A stretch of 36,507 nucleotides of DNA from Parcubacteria group bacterium GW2011_GWE2_39_37 (GCA_000995135.1 LBWY01000017.1:1-36507); one strand, 5' to 3'; counted from the first letter of the stretch, positions 16,325 through 27,204 are shown. The notes: a model not told the origin generated them from the letters alone. Translations and numbers: made by a program.

Positions 16325-17926
16325 ATGTTGACGCTTTATAGAAAATATCGACCGCAAAATTTTACTGAAATTGTCGGGCAGAATCATATCAAAATGGTAT
16401 TGCAGCATGAAGTTGAATCTGGCAAGGTGGCCCATGCTTATCTTTTTTGCGGACCACGAGCAGTGGGTAAGACTACCTTTGCCAGAGTGATGGCAAAAGC
16501 AGTCAATTGTTTGAATTTAGAATCAGGTAAGTACGAGCCTTGTGGCACCTGTGATAGTTGTCAGGATATCGCTCAAGGCAAAAGCTTGGATATGATAGAA
16601 ATAGATGCCGCTAGCCACACTGGCGTCGACAACGTTCGAGAAAATATTATCGCCAGCTCCAGAGTATCTCCCTCTAAATTAAAACGAAAAATATTCATTA
16701 TTGACGAAGTCCACATGTTGTCGATCTCTGCTTTTAACGCGTTGCTGAAAACATTGGAAGAACCGCCTGAAAAAGTCATCTTTATTTTGTGTACGACTGA
16801 AATCCACAAAGTACCGGCGACCATCATTTCTAGATGCCAACGTTTTGATTTTAAAAAGATCAGTCTAGCCGATCAGGTCAAGCGTTTGAATGTCATTGCA
16901 ACTAAAGAAGAAATAAAGATTGATAAAAGAGTGTTGGAAGCAATTGCCAGGAATTCCGGGGGGCATATGCGAGACGCAGAAAGTTTGCTTGGTCAACTAG
17001 TAACCATTGGCGGAAAAAAAATCACCGAAGAAGAGGCAGACCTGGTAATTCCTAGAAGTGATTTGTCTGAGGTGGCTAATCTGATTGACTTTCTAGCGCG
17101 TAAAGATGGAGCGGGCGGTATTCGCTTGATAAATAAAATGGTTGATGAAGGAGTTGATTTGAAAATCTTTACCAATGATCTGATTGAGATTCTTAGAAAG
17201 TTGATGTTGATTAAAATAAACCCGAGTTTGGCGGAAGCTTTCGGCCTGGAGGTTGGCGAGGCTCTCGAGTTGAAGATTGGTGAAGTCAATAAAAATTTAT
17301 CTCTAGAACAATTGATCCTTTTTATCGAGCAGTTTATGAAAACTGTAAATGAAATCAAGGGAAGTTTCATTATTCAACTGCCGATAGAATTAGCGATCGC
17401 CAAGCTATGTCAGAATATAACAGTCATTAATCCGCCTGAATCATTTAAAACCACCGCAACCATACAGAAAAAAGAAGAAGTGAAACCGGCTACACCAGCC
17501 TTAGAGTCGGCTAAGAACGGCGGAATTATTAATTATGAAGAAATCCTAGAAAAATGGAATGAGCTCTTAGTGCGAATAAAAAAATATAATCACTCTTTGT
17601 CATTTATATTGAGAGTTTGCCAGCCAAAGAGTCTCAAGGGCAACGAGCTTTGTTTGGCTTTTAAATATAAATTTCATAAAGACCGTGTTAACGACCCCTC
17701 GATAAAGCAATTAGTGGAGCAGGTCCTTTTGGAAACCTATAATACTAATATGACCATTGAAACCATAATCGACGAAAATCTGGAAGTGGATAATGGTTCT
17801 TTGGAAAAAGAATCTTCCTCAATACCTGATAGCCAGTCGGAAAAAGTGGATAAGCCTGATACAGGGATGAACGGCGGAGTAATAGATAATCTGCTAAAGA
17901 CTTTTGGCGGTAAAGTGGTGGGTTGA
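16325..17926 (+). CDS. dnaX: DNA polymerase III subunit gamma/tau
   Basis: YRKYRPQNFTEIVGQNHI, FCGPRAVGKTTFARVMAKAVNC, zinc CGTCDSC, EVHMLSISAFNALLKTLEEPP. Confidence 0.96.
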   Translation: MLTLYRKYRPQNFTEIVGQNHIKMVLQHEVESGKVAHAYLFCGPRAVGKTTFARVMAKAVNCLNLESGKYEPCGTCDSCQDIAQGKSLDMIEIDAASHTGVDNVRENIIASSRVSPSKLKRKIFIIDEVHMLSISAFNALLKTLEEPPEKVIFILCTTEIHKVPATIISRCQRFDFKKISLADQVKRLNVIATKEEIKIDKRVLEAIARNSGGHMRDAESLLGQLVTIGGKKITEEEADLVIPRSDLSEVANLIDFLARKDGAGGIRLINKMVDEGVDLKIFTNDLIEILRKLMLIKINPSLAEAFGLEVGEALELKIGEVNKNLSLEQLILFIEQFMKTVNEIKGSFIIQLPIELAIAKLCQNITVINPPESFKTTATIQKKEEVKPATPALESAKNGGIINYEEILEKWNELLVRIKKYNHSLSFILRVCQPKSLKGNELCLAFKYKFHKDRVNDPSIKQLVEQVLLETYNTNMTIETIIDENLEVDNGSLEKESSSIPDSQSEKVDKPDTGMNGGVIDNLLKTFGGKVVG

Positions 17927-17965
17927 TTTTATAAAATTAACTGCTAAACTATAAAAGTTGTTGAT

Positions 17966-18781
17966 ATGAAAAATCCAAAAATCGGATTAGCCTTGGGTGG
18001 TGGTGGAGCAAGAGGCTTGGCGCACATCGGTGTATTGAAGGTGCTACATGAGGCCGGTATAAAAATTGATTATATTTGCGGTGTCAGTATGGGAGCCTTG
18101 ATCGGCGCCGGTTATAGTTTGGGTATGGATATCCTGGAAATGGAAAAAGAGGCTAACAGCTTTACAAAGACCAAGGCGATGAGGGAATTGGTTGATCTTT
18201 CAACTTTTAGGCGATCTATAATCAAAGGCAAAAAAATCTTTAAGTATATAGATAATTTTTTGGGAGAAAAAGATTTTAATGACACCAAGTTTCCTTTCAA
18301 GATTATCGCCACCAATCTTTCAGACGGTAGTGTGGTAGCTTTGACTAAAGGCAATTTAGCAAGAGCGGTTGAAGCTAGTATCTGTGTGCCTGGCATTTTG
18401 CCACCGGTTAAAATCGGTAATGATTATTTAGTAGATGGTGGCGTAGCAAATCCGACTCCGATTGATGAGACGATAAAAATGGGTGCCGATTTAGTGATAG
18501 GCGTAGATTTGATTATAAAGAAGCCGGTAAAAATAATTGACAACCCCAATATGATATTCACCCTGATGCAGTCTTATGAAATAATCAGAAACAAAGTTTT
18601 TGATTCCTGCATTAATAGTGGATATGACGGCAAGGTAGTCTTGATCAAGCCGGATTTGAACGGATATGGCGTGGTAAATAGTTTTAAGTTTTATAATATT
18701 AAAGAATTTATTGAAGCAGGCGAAGCAGCGGCAAGAAAGATGATGCCAGAGATCAGGAAGAAGATGGAAGGTTTGAAATAA
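17966..18781 (+). CDS. Patatin-like phospholipase (RssA-type)
   Basis: LGGGGARGLAHIGVL, GVSMGALIGA (GXSXG), DGGVANPTP. Confidence 0.93.
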   Translation: MKNPKIGLALGGGGARGLAHIGVLKVLHEAGIKIDYICGVSMGALIGAGYSLGMDILEMEKEANSFTKTKAMRELVDLSTFRRSIIKGKKIFKYIDNFLGEKDFNDTKFPFKIIATNLSDGSVVALTKGNLARAVEASICVPGILPPVKIGNDYLVDGGVANPTPIDETIKMGADLVIGVDLIIKKPVKIIDNPNMIFTLMQSYEIIRNKVFDSCINSGYDGKVVLIKPDLNGYGVVNSFKFYNIKEFIEAGEAAARKMMPEIRKKMEGLK

Positions 18782-18786
18782 AATAA

Positions 18787-18812
18787 ATTATTCGGGGATC
18801 GTCTAATGGTAG
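18787..18812 (+). repeat. Partial 5' copy of tRNA-Gln (26-nt direct repeat)
   Basis: ATTATTCGGGGATCGTCTAATGGTAG, identical to 19121-19146 at the start of the intact tRNA-Gln. Confidence 0.95.
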
Positions 18813-18860
18813 TCGCCTCATCGGCGACCCGCCGGAGAGTCGGGGACAATAAATTTGTTT

Positions 18861-19117
18861 ATGTGGTATGTATACATATTACAGAGCATAAAAAATAAAA
18901 GGCTATATTGTGGTTATACTGATAATTTAAAAAGGAGATTTGAAGAGCATAATAATGGTGAGGGCGGAAAATTTACCCACGACAACAGACCCTTTAGCTG
19001 ATTTTTTATGAAGCATTCATAGAGAAGAAAGATGCTACTGTACAAGAGCTTTTTTATAAAACCGGGTATGGTCGGGAAGTACTTAAAGGTAAATTAAAAA
19101 ATTTTTTATCAAAATAA
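18861..19117 (+). pseudogene. Small GIY-YIG endonuclease with one frameshift near 18996
   Basis: MWYVYILQSIKNKRLYCGYTDNLKRRFEEHNNGEGGKFTHDNRPF then, one frame over, LIFYEAFIEKKDATVQELFYKTGYGREVLKGKLKNFLSK*. Confidence 0.85.
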
Positions 19118-19125
19118 AATATTAT

Positions 19126-19196
19126 TCGGGGATCGTCTAATGGTAGGACAGCTGGTTCTGGTCCAGTCAATCGGGGTTCGAATCCCTGTCCCCGAG
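19126..19196 (+). tRNA. tRNA-Gln (anticodon CUG)
   Basis: Acceptor TCGGGGA/TCCCCGA, anticodon arm GCTGG-TTCTGGT-CCAGT, T-loop TTCGAAT. Confidence 0.92.
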
Positions 19197-19232
19197 CATA
19201 AAAATAAAATACACCTGAGCGAAGCGATAGCG

Positions 19233-19267
19233 TAGGGGTAAATCCCTGTCCCTGATCATACAAATAA
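19233..19267 (+). repeat. Partial degenerate 3' copy of tRNA-Gln
   Basis: AATCCCTGTCCCTGATCATA (19241-19260) vs AATCCCTGTCCCCGAGCATA (19181-19200), 18/20, offset exactly 60 bp, with related flanks. Confidence 0.75.
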
Positions 19268-19303
19268 AGAAGTACTAAGCGAAAGCGTAATACTCCTTTA
19301 TTT
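19262..19303 (+). terminator. Terminator downstream of tRNA-Gln
   Basis: AAATAAAG-a-AGTA...TACT-c-CTTTATTT followed by TATTGTTT. Confidence 0.7.
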
Positions 19304-19451
19304 TATTGTTTCAGAAAAGAATGAGACCTGCCCGACTGCCGAGACGAAAGTTTACTTTAGTATAAAGTAATTCAAAATTAAATAGTCTCATAAATAGCTA
19401 GGTATTTGATGTTAAGGCTAAAATAAGATATAATTTAAGCATTGGTAACAG

Positions 19452-20210
19452 TTGCTGAATAGGGAGAATTATATGCAAAAAATAATTCAAACAGAATCTA
19501 AAAAACTTAACCAGTCTTTAACAGAAAGATTGGGGTATTATGTATATTTATTGAAGGACCCAAGTACTGAGACTATTTTTTATGTTGGGAAGGGATGTGG
19601 AAAAAGAATTTTAGCTCATGAAAAAGATGCGCTATGTAAAATTATTAAAGATAACGAAAAGAGTAGGATAATAAGAAAAATTAAAAAGACTGGTAAAAAA
19701 GTAGAGGAAATAATTCTAAGACATGGAATGAGCTCAAGAGAAGCATTTGAAGTTGAAAGTGCAATGATCGATTATTTGGGTAAAAATAATTTGGTAAATA
19801 TTGTTAGCGGACATCATTCTCAAGGCAGAGGTATTATGACACTGCAGGAACTAAATGCAAAATATAAAGCAGTTGCGGCAGAATTTCAAGAAGAGGTATT
19901 ATTAATAAATATTAACAATTCCTTTAAGAGAGGGATGAGTAATGATGATTTATACGAAGTAACTAGAAAGCATTGGAGAGTAAGTAAAAAAAATGTTGAT
20001 AAAATAAAAATAGTTTGTGCTGTTTATCGTGGTTTAATAAGAGAGGTATTTAATGTTGAAAAATGGTGCGTTTCACCTGCAAGTAGAAAGGGGAGATGCT
20101 ATTTTATTGGAAAGCCGGCAGGTAAAAAAATTAGACAAAAATATTTAAACAAATCAGTAATAAAATATTGGCCAAAAGGAGTTGCGACTCCAGTAAGATA
20201 TGCCAGCTGA
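19452..20210 (+). CDS. GIY-YIG domain-containing protein (larger type)
   Basis: YYVYLLKDPSTETIFYVGKGCGKRILAHEKDA: GIY-YIG-like N-terminal motif; probable start at the internal M (19473). Confidence 0.75.
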   Translation: MLNRENYMQKIIQTESKKLNQSLTERLGYYVYLLKDPSTETIFYVGKGCGKRILAHEKDALCKIIKDNEKSRIIRKIKKTGKKVEEIILRHGMSSREAFEVESAMIDYLGKNNLVNIVSGHHSQGRGIMTLQELNAKYKAVAAEFQEEVLLININNSFKRGMSNDDLYEVTRKHWRVSKKNVDKIKIVCAVYRGLIREVFNVEKWCVSPASRKGRCYFIGKPAGKKIRQKYLNKSVIKYWPKGVATPVRYAS

Positions 20211-20238
20211 ATTGGACTAATTATCTTAATAGATAAAA

Positions 20239-20721
20239 ATGAAAAATAAATTAACAGAAAAATTTTTTATCAAGATTAATCCTGCTTTTTTTTGGACTTC
20301 CATGGCTATTGTTATCATGTTGTCATTGTATGTTATTTTTGAAAATTATAAAATATCGGCCAGTAATTATGCTTTGGCTGCTGACTTAAATTATGTGATT
20401 GACAAAAATGTTGTAAAACATAAAAAAAATGAATTTATAGAATGCGATTGTGAGAAAAGATTCAAGAGAGACTACCCGATAATGTGGAGTGGAAGAGTAA
20501 TAGCATCTTTTGTTAGTGGTGAAGATGTTGGAGTGGAACGGTATGATAAAAAAACAAGATATAATCAGTTTTATTTAAGCACTCAAGGAAAATACGATGA
20601 AAAGTTAGGATCTGACATTAGGGTGAATGGTCGAATGGTGGGCATTACTTGTGCTTACGCTAATTCAATTTTTGGTGCTTGTGTTGCCGATGTTATAGCG
20701 GATAAAATAACATATTTATAA
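20239..20721 (+). CDS. Hypothetical protein with N-terminal TM helix
   Basis: FFWTSMAIVIMLSLYVIF helix, then a soluble domain. Confidence 0.6.
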   Translation: MKNKLTEKFFIKINPAFFWTSMAIVIMLSLYVIFENYKISASNYALAADLNYVIDKNVVKHKKNEFIECDCEKRFKRDYPIMWSGRVIASFVSGEDVGVERYDKKTRYNQFYLSTQGKYDEKLGSDIRVNGRMVGITCAYANSIFGACVADVIADKITYL

Positions 20722-20831
20722 ATGAAATAATTCCTCAATTCGATTGTAATATAGATATACAATATAAGCCTTAAGTTAAGGGGTCGGGTTAATTTAAGGG
20801 TATCTGTTATCTAATATTAATCAAAAAAATT

Positions 20832-21413
20832 ATGAAAAAAACAATTTCAACTCTAGTCTTGTCAACGATGATTTTTGCTGCTTTCTCAGTCATGGCTAAA
20901 GAAGGTGAATTTAAGGGGCCAAAAAATGAAATCAAGGCAGTGTCTTCCTCTGCCGCAACCTCGACCAAAACTGAGCTAAAGACAGCCAGAGAAAATTATC
21001 AGGCAAAGCTAAAGACTTTGAGGAGCGACTTTCTTGCTCTACGCAGAAATATCATTTCGGAAAAGAATGCAGGTCTAAAAACACCGAGCCAGACTTATGC
21101 CAGTTCCTCCAAGCAGATCCGAGAAGATCGGAATAATGCGATCAAAGCTGCCCAAGACGCTTATAAAAGCGGTACCACTACTGCCAGCAGCACCCTTAGT
21201 CTGAAAGAGATCCGCAAAACAGCAATCAAGACTGCAAATACTACCTACAATCAAAAATTAAAGGAAACGAAAGTTTTATATCAGGAGAGTAAAAAAGCAG
21301 TGATGGATAAATACTATAAAGCCATAAAAGAGGCTGAAACTGCTTATAAAGCAGCAGTTAAAGCAGCTCAAAGTGCTTATGCAGCGGCAAAAAAAGCTGC
21401 ATTTGCGAAATAA
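20832..21413 (+). CDS. Secreted Lys/Ala-rich coiled-coil protein
   Basis: Signal peptide MKKTISTLVLSTMIFAAFSVMA; KxAxxxAYKAAVKAAQSAYAAAKKAA C-terminus. Confidence 0.7.
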   Translation: MKKTISTLVLSTMIFAAFSVMAKEGEFKGPKNEIKAVSSSAATSTKTELKTARENYQAKLKTLRSDFLALRRNIISEKNAGLKTPSQTYASSSKQIREDRNNAIKAAQDAYKSGTTTASSTLSLKEIRKTAIKTANTTYNQKLKETKVLYQESKKAVMDKYYKAIKEAETAYKAAVKAAQSAYAAAKKAAFAK

Positions 21414-21421
21414 CTAATCTC

Positions 21422-21463
21422 GATAAAAATAACCCAAGTTTTACTTGGGTTATTTTTATTTTA
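21422..21463 (+). terminator. Intrinsic terminator
   Basis: AAAAATAACCCAAG-tttta-CTTGGGTTATTTTT. Confidence 0.85.
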
Positions 21464-21507
21464 TTGCTAAAATGTAATTGTTAAAATAACTCTTAATTTG
21501 CAATTAA

Positions 21508-22080
21508 ATGTATTTATTTTTTGATACCGAGACTACGGGGTTGCCGAAAAACTGGAATGCGCCCTTGAATGATTTGAATAATTGGCCGCGCATCGTCCAA
21601 CTCGCTTGGCAATATTATGATGGAAAGGGAATTGTGCAAGCGAGCGCCAATCGCATCATCAGGCCTGAAGGATTTGTTATTCCTGAGCAGGCTTCAAACG
21701 TGCATGGCATTACTACGGAAAAAGCTTTGGCCGAAGGAGTTCCATTAAAGGAAGCACTCTTGGAGTTTGCGGACGTGCTTAGCGCTTCTCAATTCTTAAT
21801 CGCTCATAATATAAATTTTGATGAAAAAGTGACCGGTGCAGAATTCTTACGAAATAATATCCCATACGATTTGTTTTCCTTGGCAAAAGTTTGTACAATG
21901 AATTCGGCAGTAGATTTTTGCGCTCTGCCTGGCAATTATGGCTATAAATGGCCGACGCTCATGGAATTACACAATAAATTGTTCAAGGAAGGTTTTGATG
22001 GCGCTCATGATGCGTTGGCAGATGTCACCGCCTGTGCCAGGTGCTTTTTTGAGCTCAAAAATAGGGGGATTATCGGTTAA
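21508..22080 (+). CDS. DnaQ-like 3'-5' exonuclease (DEDDh)
   Basis: YLFFDTETTGLP (ExoI), IAHNINFDEKV (ExoII), HDALADVTA (ExoIII). Confidence 0.88.
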   Translation: MYLFFDTETTGLPKNWNAPLNDLNNWPRIVQLAWQYYDGKGIVQASANRIIRPEGFVIPEQASNVHGITTEKALAEGVPLKEALLEFADVLSASQFLIAHNINFDEKVTGAEFLRNNIPYDLFSLAKVCTMNSAVDFCALPGNYGYKWPTLMELHNKLFKEGFDGAHDALADVTACARCFFELKNRGIIG

Positions 22081-22144
22081 TCTTGACTTTTCTTTTTGAA
22101 TTCTATAAACTTCAAAATCAATATCACATTCCAAGGAGATGCTG

Positions 22145-22417
22145 ATGGCAAATCTTATTTGCAAAAAAGCGATAGCCGCATGCTATCAGCCAGACTGTAA
22201 ACATGTTTTGATTGAAGTTCTTTTGAAAGAAAAAAAAGATCGACCTAAATTTAACCAAATAGGGAGATTTTGTTGGGAGTCAGGACAAGCCAGATTTTAT
22301 AGCTTGTATGAATATGAAAACTGCCCCAGATGCGGAACCCTGTTCACGTTAGTGATAAAATTGAATAAGAATCCGCTCTCCGCAGAATTTATCGGCTATG
22401 ATGCTGACCCTGAATGA
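22145..22417 (+). CDS. Small zinc-ribbon-like protein (90 aa)
   Basis: AAGGAGATGCTGATG: SD-supported ATG at 22145; CPRCG motif. Confidence 0.7.
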   Translation: MANLICKKAIAACYQPDCKHVLIEVLLKEKKDRPKFNQIGRFCWESGQARFYSLYEYENCPRCGTLFTLVIKLNKNPLSAEFIGYDADPE

Positions 22418-22421
22418 AACT

Positions 22422-22451
22422 ATAACGCTAGTAACTCTGGCGTTTTTTTAT
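22422..22451 (+). terminator. Terminator of the zinc-ribbon ORF
   Basis: AACGCTAG..CTCTGGCGTTTTTTTATTTT. Confidence 0.65.
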
Positions 22452-22513
22452 TTTGACTTTTTTTAAGTCTAGTTATAAGCTAATAGTAAGTCTTATTTAA
22501 TTAAAATAAATTT

Positions 22514-22804
22514 ATGGCAAACGCAAAAAATAAGCAAAAGCAAGAAAAATGTGAAAATTGTAGTGAAGAATTTAGCAAAGAATTTAAGTTGTCAGGGGAA
22601 AAATTGGTTAAGAAAGTTAAAGAATTAATTAAAGAGGGTAACGCAAGAAAGATCATTATCAAGAACGAAAAAGGAAAAGCGATAATGGAGATTCCAGTGA
22701 CAGTCGGAGCAGTGGGCGTAGTATTGGCTCCGGTTCTGGCAGCAGTCGGTGCCTTGGCTGCGCTAGTTACGGAATGTACAATCGAGGTAGTTAAGAAAAA
22801 ATAA
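22514..22804 (+). CDS. DUF4342-like protein
   Basis: KVKELIKEGNARKIIIKNEKGKAIMEIPVTVGAVGVVLAPVLAAVGALAALVTECTIEV resembles the DUF4342 family. Confidence 0.75.
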   Translation: MANAKNKQKQEKCENCSEEFSKEFKLSGEKLVKKVKELIKEGNARKIIIKNEKGKAIMEIPVTVGAVGVVLAPVLAAVGALAALVTECTIEVVKKK

Positions 22805-22816
22805 AAGAAAATATTA

Positions 22817-22846
22817 AAAAAACCGCCGTATGGCGGTTTTTTTTAA
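22817..22846. terminator. Bidirectional terminator
   Basis: AAAAAACCGCC-gtat-GGCGGTTTTTTTT. Confidence 0.85.
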
Positions 22847-22869
22847 TATTTCAGTTCAAAAGAAATTCC

Positions 22870-22905
22870 GGAGCCAGGCTCCGTCAGCTGACGGAGCCGG
22901 GCTCC
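22870..22905. repeat. 36-bp near-perfect palindrome 3' of gyrB
   Basis: GGAGCCAGGCTCCGTCAG|CTGACGGAGCCGGGCTCC, one mismatch over 18-bp arms. Confidence 0.95.
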
Positions 22906-22911
22906 ATAGTT

Positions 22912-24948
<2,037 letters not shown>

Positions 24949-24973
24949 TTATTTAACATTAGCATATTAATTT

Positions 24974-25005
24974 AAAAACAACCCAAATCATCTAGGGTTA
25001 TTTTT
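24974..25005 (-). promoter_or_regulatory. 5'-leader hairpin of gyrB
   Basis: Minus strand AAAAATAACCC-tagatgattt-GGGTTGTTTTT, 11-bp stem with one wobble. Confidence 0.65.
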
Positions 25006-25013
25006 ATATAAAT

Positions 25014-25042
25014 ATTTTAGCAAAATTACGGCTTAATATCAA
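25014..25042 (-). promoter_or_regulatory. Sigma70-type promoter of gyrB
   Basis: Minus strand TTGATA - 17 nt - TAAAAT. Confidence 0.65.
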
Positions 25043-25132
25043 GTTTTTGCGATTATTTTTACTGATAAAAATGTTTGTCAATTTAGCTTAGTCTATGTTA
25101 AAATAAAGCTATAAAAAATAACCATAAAAATT

Positions 25133-26083
25133 GTGATTGACAACGATCCTCAAAAGATAAACTTGGAAAGGTATCAAGATTTAGACGGTGTAACTTTAAA
25201 AAAGTTGAACTTCGGCCTTTGGTTTGTCGGCCATGTAAAGCTGATAAAAAATATCTTGTTTTGGCTCTTGATGGTTGCCGGCGGAATAGCCTGGCTTTAT
25301 TTTATTTACACTTTCGGGTTTTATGTTATTAAGGGCATGAAAGACGACGACAAGTTGCTGGCCAATATGGTTGCTGTACGTCCAATAGACCATAGATTTA
25401 TTCTCAATATTTCCGCCAAGCCTCTAGCAGCATCTGAAGTTCAGGTTTTTAATACCTCTGGTAATAAATATGATTTTTTGGTTCTAATTGAAAACCCAAG
25501 CCAACGGCACTGGGCGGATTTGAGCTATTATTTTTTGATCGACGGCCAACCATCAGAAAAGTTAAAAAATTATATTTTTCCAAATGAGTCTAAATATTTA
25601 ACCCTCTTGGCCAAAGAATTGAATTTCAAACCGAGCAGTGTTGAATTGATAATGGAAAATCCGAACTGGCATAGAATTGATGCTAAAAAAATACCTAATT
25701 GGGAAATATATAAAACCGAGCATATGAATATTGAAATTAAAAACGCCGGTTATGTCCCGCCGAGAACTAGTGGACTATCAGAAAAAATCAATCTAGGGCA
25801 GGTAGGTTTCACAGTGTCAAATCTTTCTCCTTATAATTACTGGAAGGTTAACTTTACAACGTTACTATATAGTTATGGCAGTGTAGTGGGAGTTAACCAA
25901 TATTTCGCCGATAGCTTGAAATCCGGCGAGACAAGGGTAATTGAGGCCAATTATCCTGGTCAGTTTGGTCGTATCGATAAGGTAGAAGTCATCCCGGATG
26001 TTAATTTTATGGATCCTACGGTTTATGAGAAATTTATCGGCAGCGGAATATTGCCGATTGAAGAAGTAAAGAAAGACAGATAA
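25133..26083 (+). CDS. Hypothetical membrane-anchored protein next to rodA
   Basis: GTG start, one N-terminal TM, 3' end abuts rodA start. Confidence 0.7.
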   Translation: MIDNDPQKINLERYQDLDGVTLKKLNFGLWFVGHVKLIKNILFWLLMVAGGIAWLYFIYTFGFYVIKGMKDDDKLLANMVAVRPIDHRFILNISAKPLAASEVQVFNTSGNKYDFLVLIENPSQRHWADLSYYFLIDGQPSEKLKNYIFPNESKYLTLLAKELNFKPSSVELIMENPNWHRIDAKKIPNWEIYKTEHMNIEIKNAGYVPPRTSGLSEKINLGQVGFTVSNLSPYNYWKVNFTTLLYSYGSVVGVNQYFADSLKSGETRVIEANYPGQFGRIDKVEVIPDVNFMDPTVYEKFIGSGILPIEEVKKDR

Positions 26084-26084
26084 T

Positions 26085-27188
26085 ATGTTCAAAAAAATCT
26101 TCATATATTTAAAGAACATGGACTGGATAATGCTTTCTTCAGTCCTTTTGTTAATGGCCTTCGGTTTGGCAGAAATTTATAGCGTTTCTTTGGGTAAGGG
26201 GACTGATCTGCTTAATTTTAAAAAACAGCTTTTGTTCATAGCTATAGGGGTGGTGCTGATGCTATTCTTTGCTTTCTCTGATTATCACAATCTCCGCAGT
26301 TATAGTGTCTATCTTTATATTCTCGGGATAATCTTATTATTAGCAGTCTTGTTTTTTGGGAAGGTCATCAACGGTACCAAAGGTTGGTTCAGCATTTTTG
26401 GTTTTGGTATCCAACCGGTTGAATTTGTTAAATTATCTCTGATTATTTTTTTGGCAAGATATTTTTCTGGATCATCGATGAGAATCAATCAGTTGAGGCA
26501 TTTTGTCGTGACCGGAGGTGCAACCCTGATTCTTTTTGTCCTGATTCTGTTCCAGCCGGATTTCGGTTCAGCGATGTTGCTGTTTGCTCTATGGTTTTCG
26601 ATAATAATTTTTACCGGTCCGGAAAAGAAATATCTGTTTGCCATTTTCTTGATTATCGCTTTGTTGGCTGGAGGAGCCTGGTCTTTCTATCTCAAAGATT
26701 ATCAAAAGCAAAGAGTTCTTACCTTCTTTAATCCTTCCTTTGATCCGCTTGATCAAGGTTATAATGTCGCCCAAGCGATCATTGCGGTCGGATCTGGCGG
26801 ACTGGCCGGGAGAGGAATTGGTTTTGGCTCTCAATCTCAATTAAAATTTTTGCCCGAAAGCCAAACCGACTTCATTTTTGCCGTAGTAGCAGAAGAGCTA
26901 GGATTTTTGGGGGTAAGCTTGGTGATGCTTTTCTTCGCTGTATTCTTTGTTCGGTGCATTACTTCTTTGAAAAAAGTTAATAACGACTTCGGCATATTTT
27001 TCATTTTGGGTGTAGTTAGCTTGATTTTTATTGAAATGTTTATTAATATAGCAATGAATATGGGATTGCTTCCTGTTGTGGGAATATCATTGCCATTTAT
27101 CAGTTATGGAGGCAGTGCAATAATAATTAACCTAATATTAGTAGGTATTTTGCAAAGCATAATAATTAGGTCAAAAACGATTTATTAA
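26085..27188 (+). CDS. rodA: RodA/FtsW/SpoVE (SEDS) family protein
   Basis: KQLLFIAIGVVLM, FQPDFGSAMLL, AQAIIAVGSGGLAGRGIGFGSQSQLKFLPESQTDFIFAVVAEELGF, LPFISYGGSA. Confidence 0.92.
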   Translation: MFKKIFIYLKNMDWIMLSSVLLLMAFGLAEIYSVSLGKGTDLLNFKKQLLFIAIGVVLMLFFAFSDYHNLRSYSVYLYILGIILLLAVLFFGKVINGTKGWFSIFGFGIQPVEFVKLSLIIFLARYFSGSSMRINQLRHFVVTGGATLILFVLILFQPDFGSAMLLFALWFSIIIFTGPEKKYLFAIFLIIALLAGGAWSFYLKDYQKQRVLTFFNPSFDPLDQGYNVAQAIIAVGSGGLAGRGIGFGSQSQLKFLPESQTDFIFAVVAEELGFLGVSLVMLFFAVFFVRCITSLKKVNNDFGIFFILGVVSLIFIEMFINIAMNMGLLPVVGISLPFISYGGSAIIINLILVGILQSIIIRSKTIY

Positions 27189-27204
27189 TTTAACAAAATA
27201 TTTT

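Noticed and set aside
19054-19263. 69-aa minus-strand ORF across tRNA-Gln
   Set aside because: Antisense reading of a tRNA gene and its partial copy; RGQGFEPRL is a typical tRNA read-through artefact.
20768-20800. CCTTAAGTTAAGG palindrome upstream of the coiled-coil gene as an operator
   Set aside because: Short AT-rich palindrome with only a partial second copy; not distinguishable from chance here.
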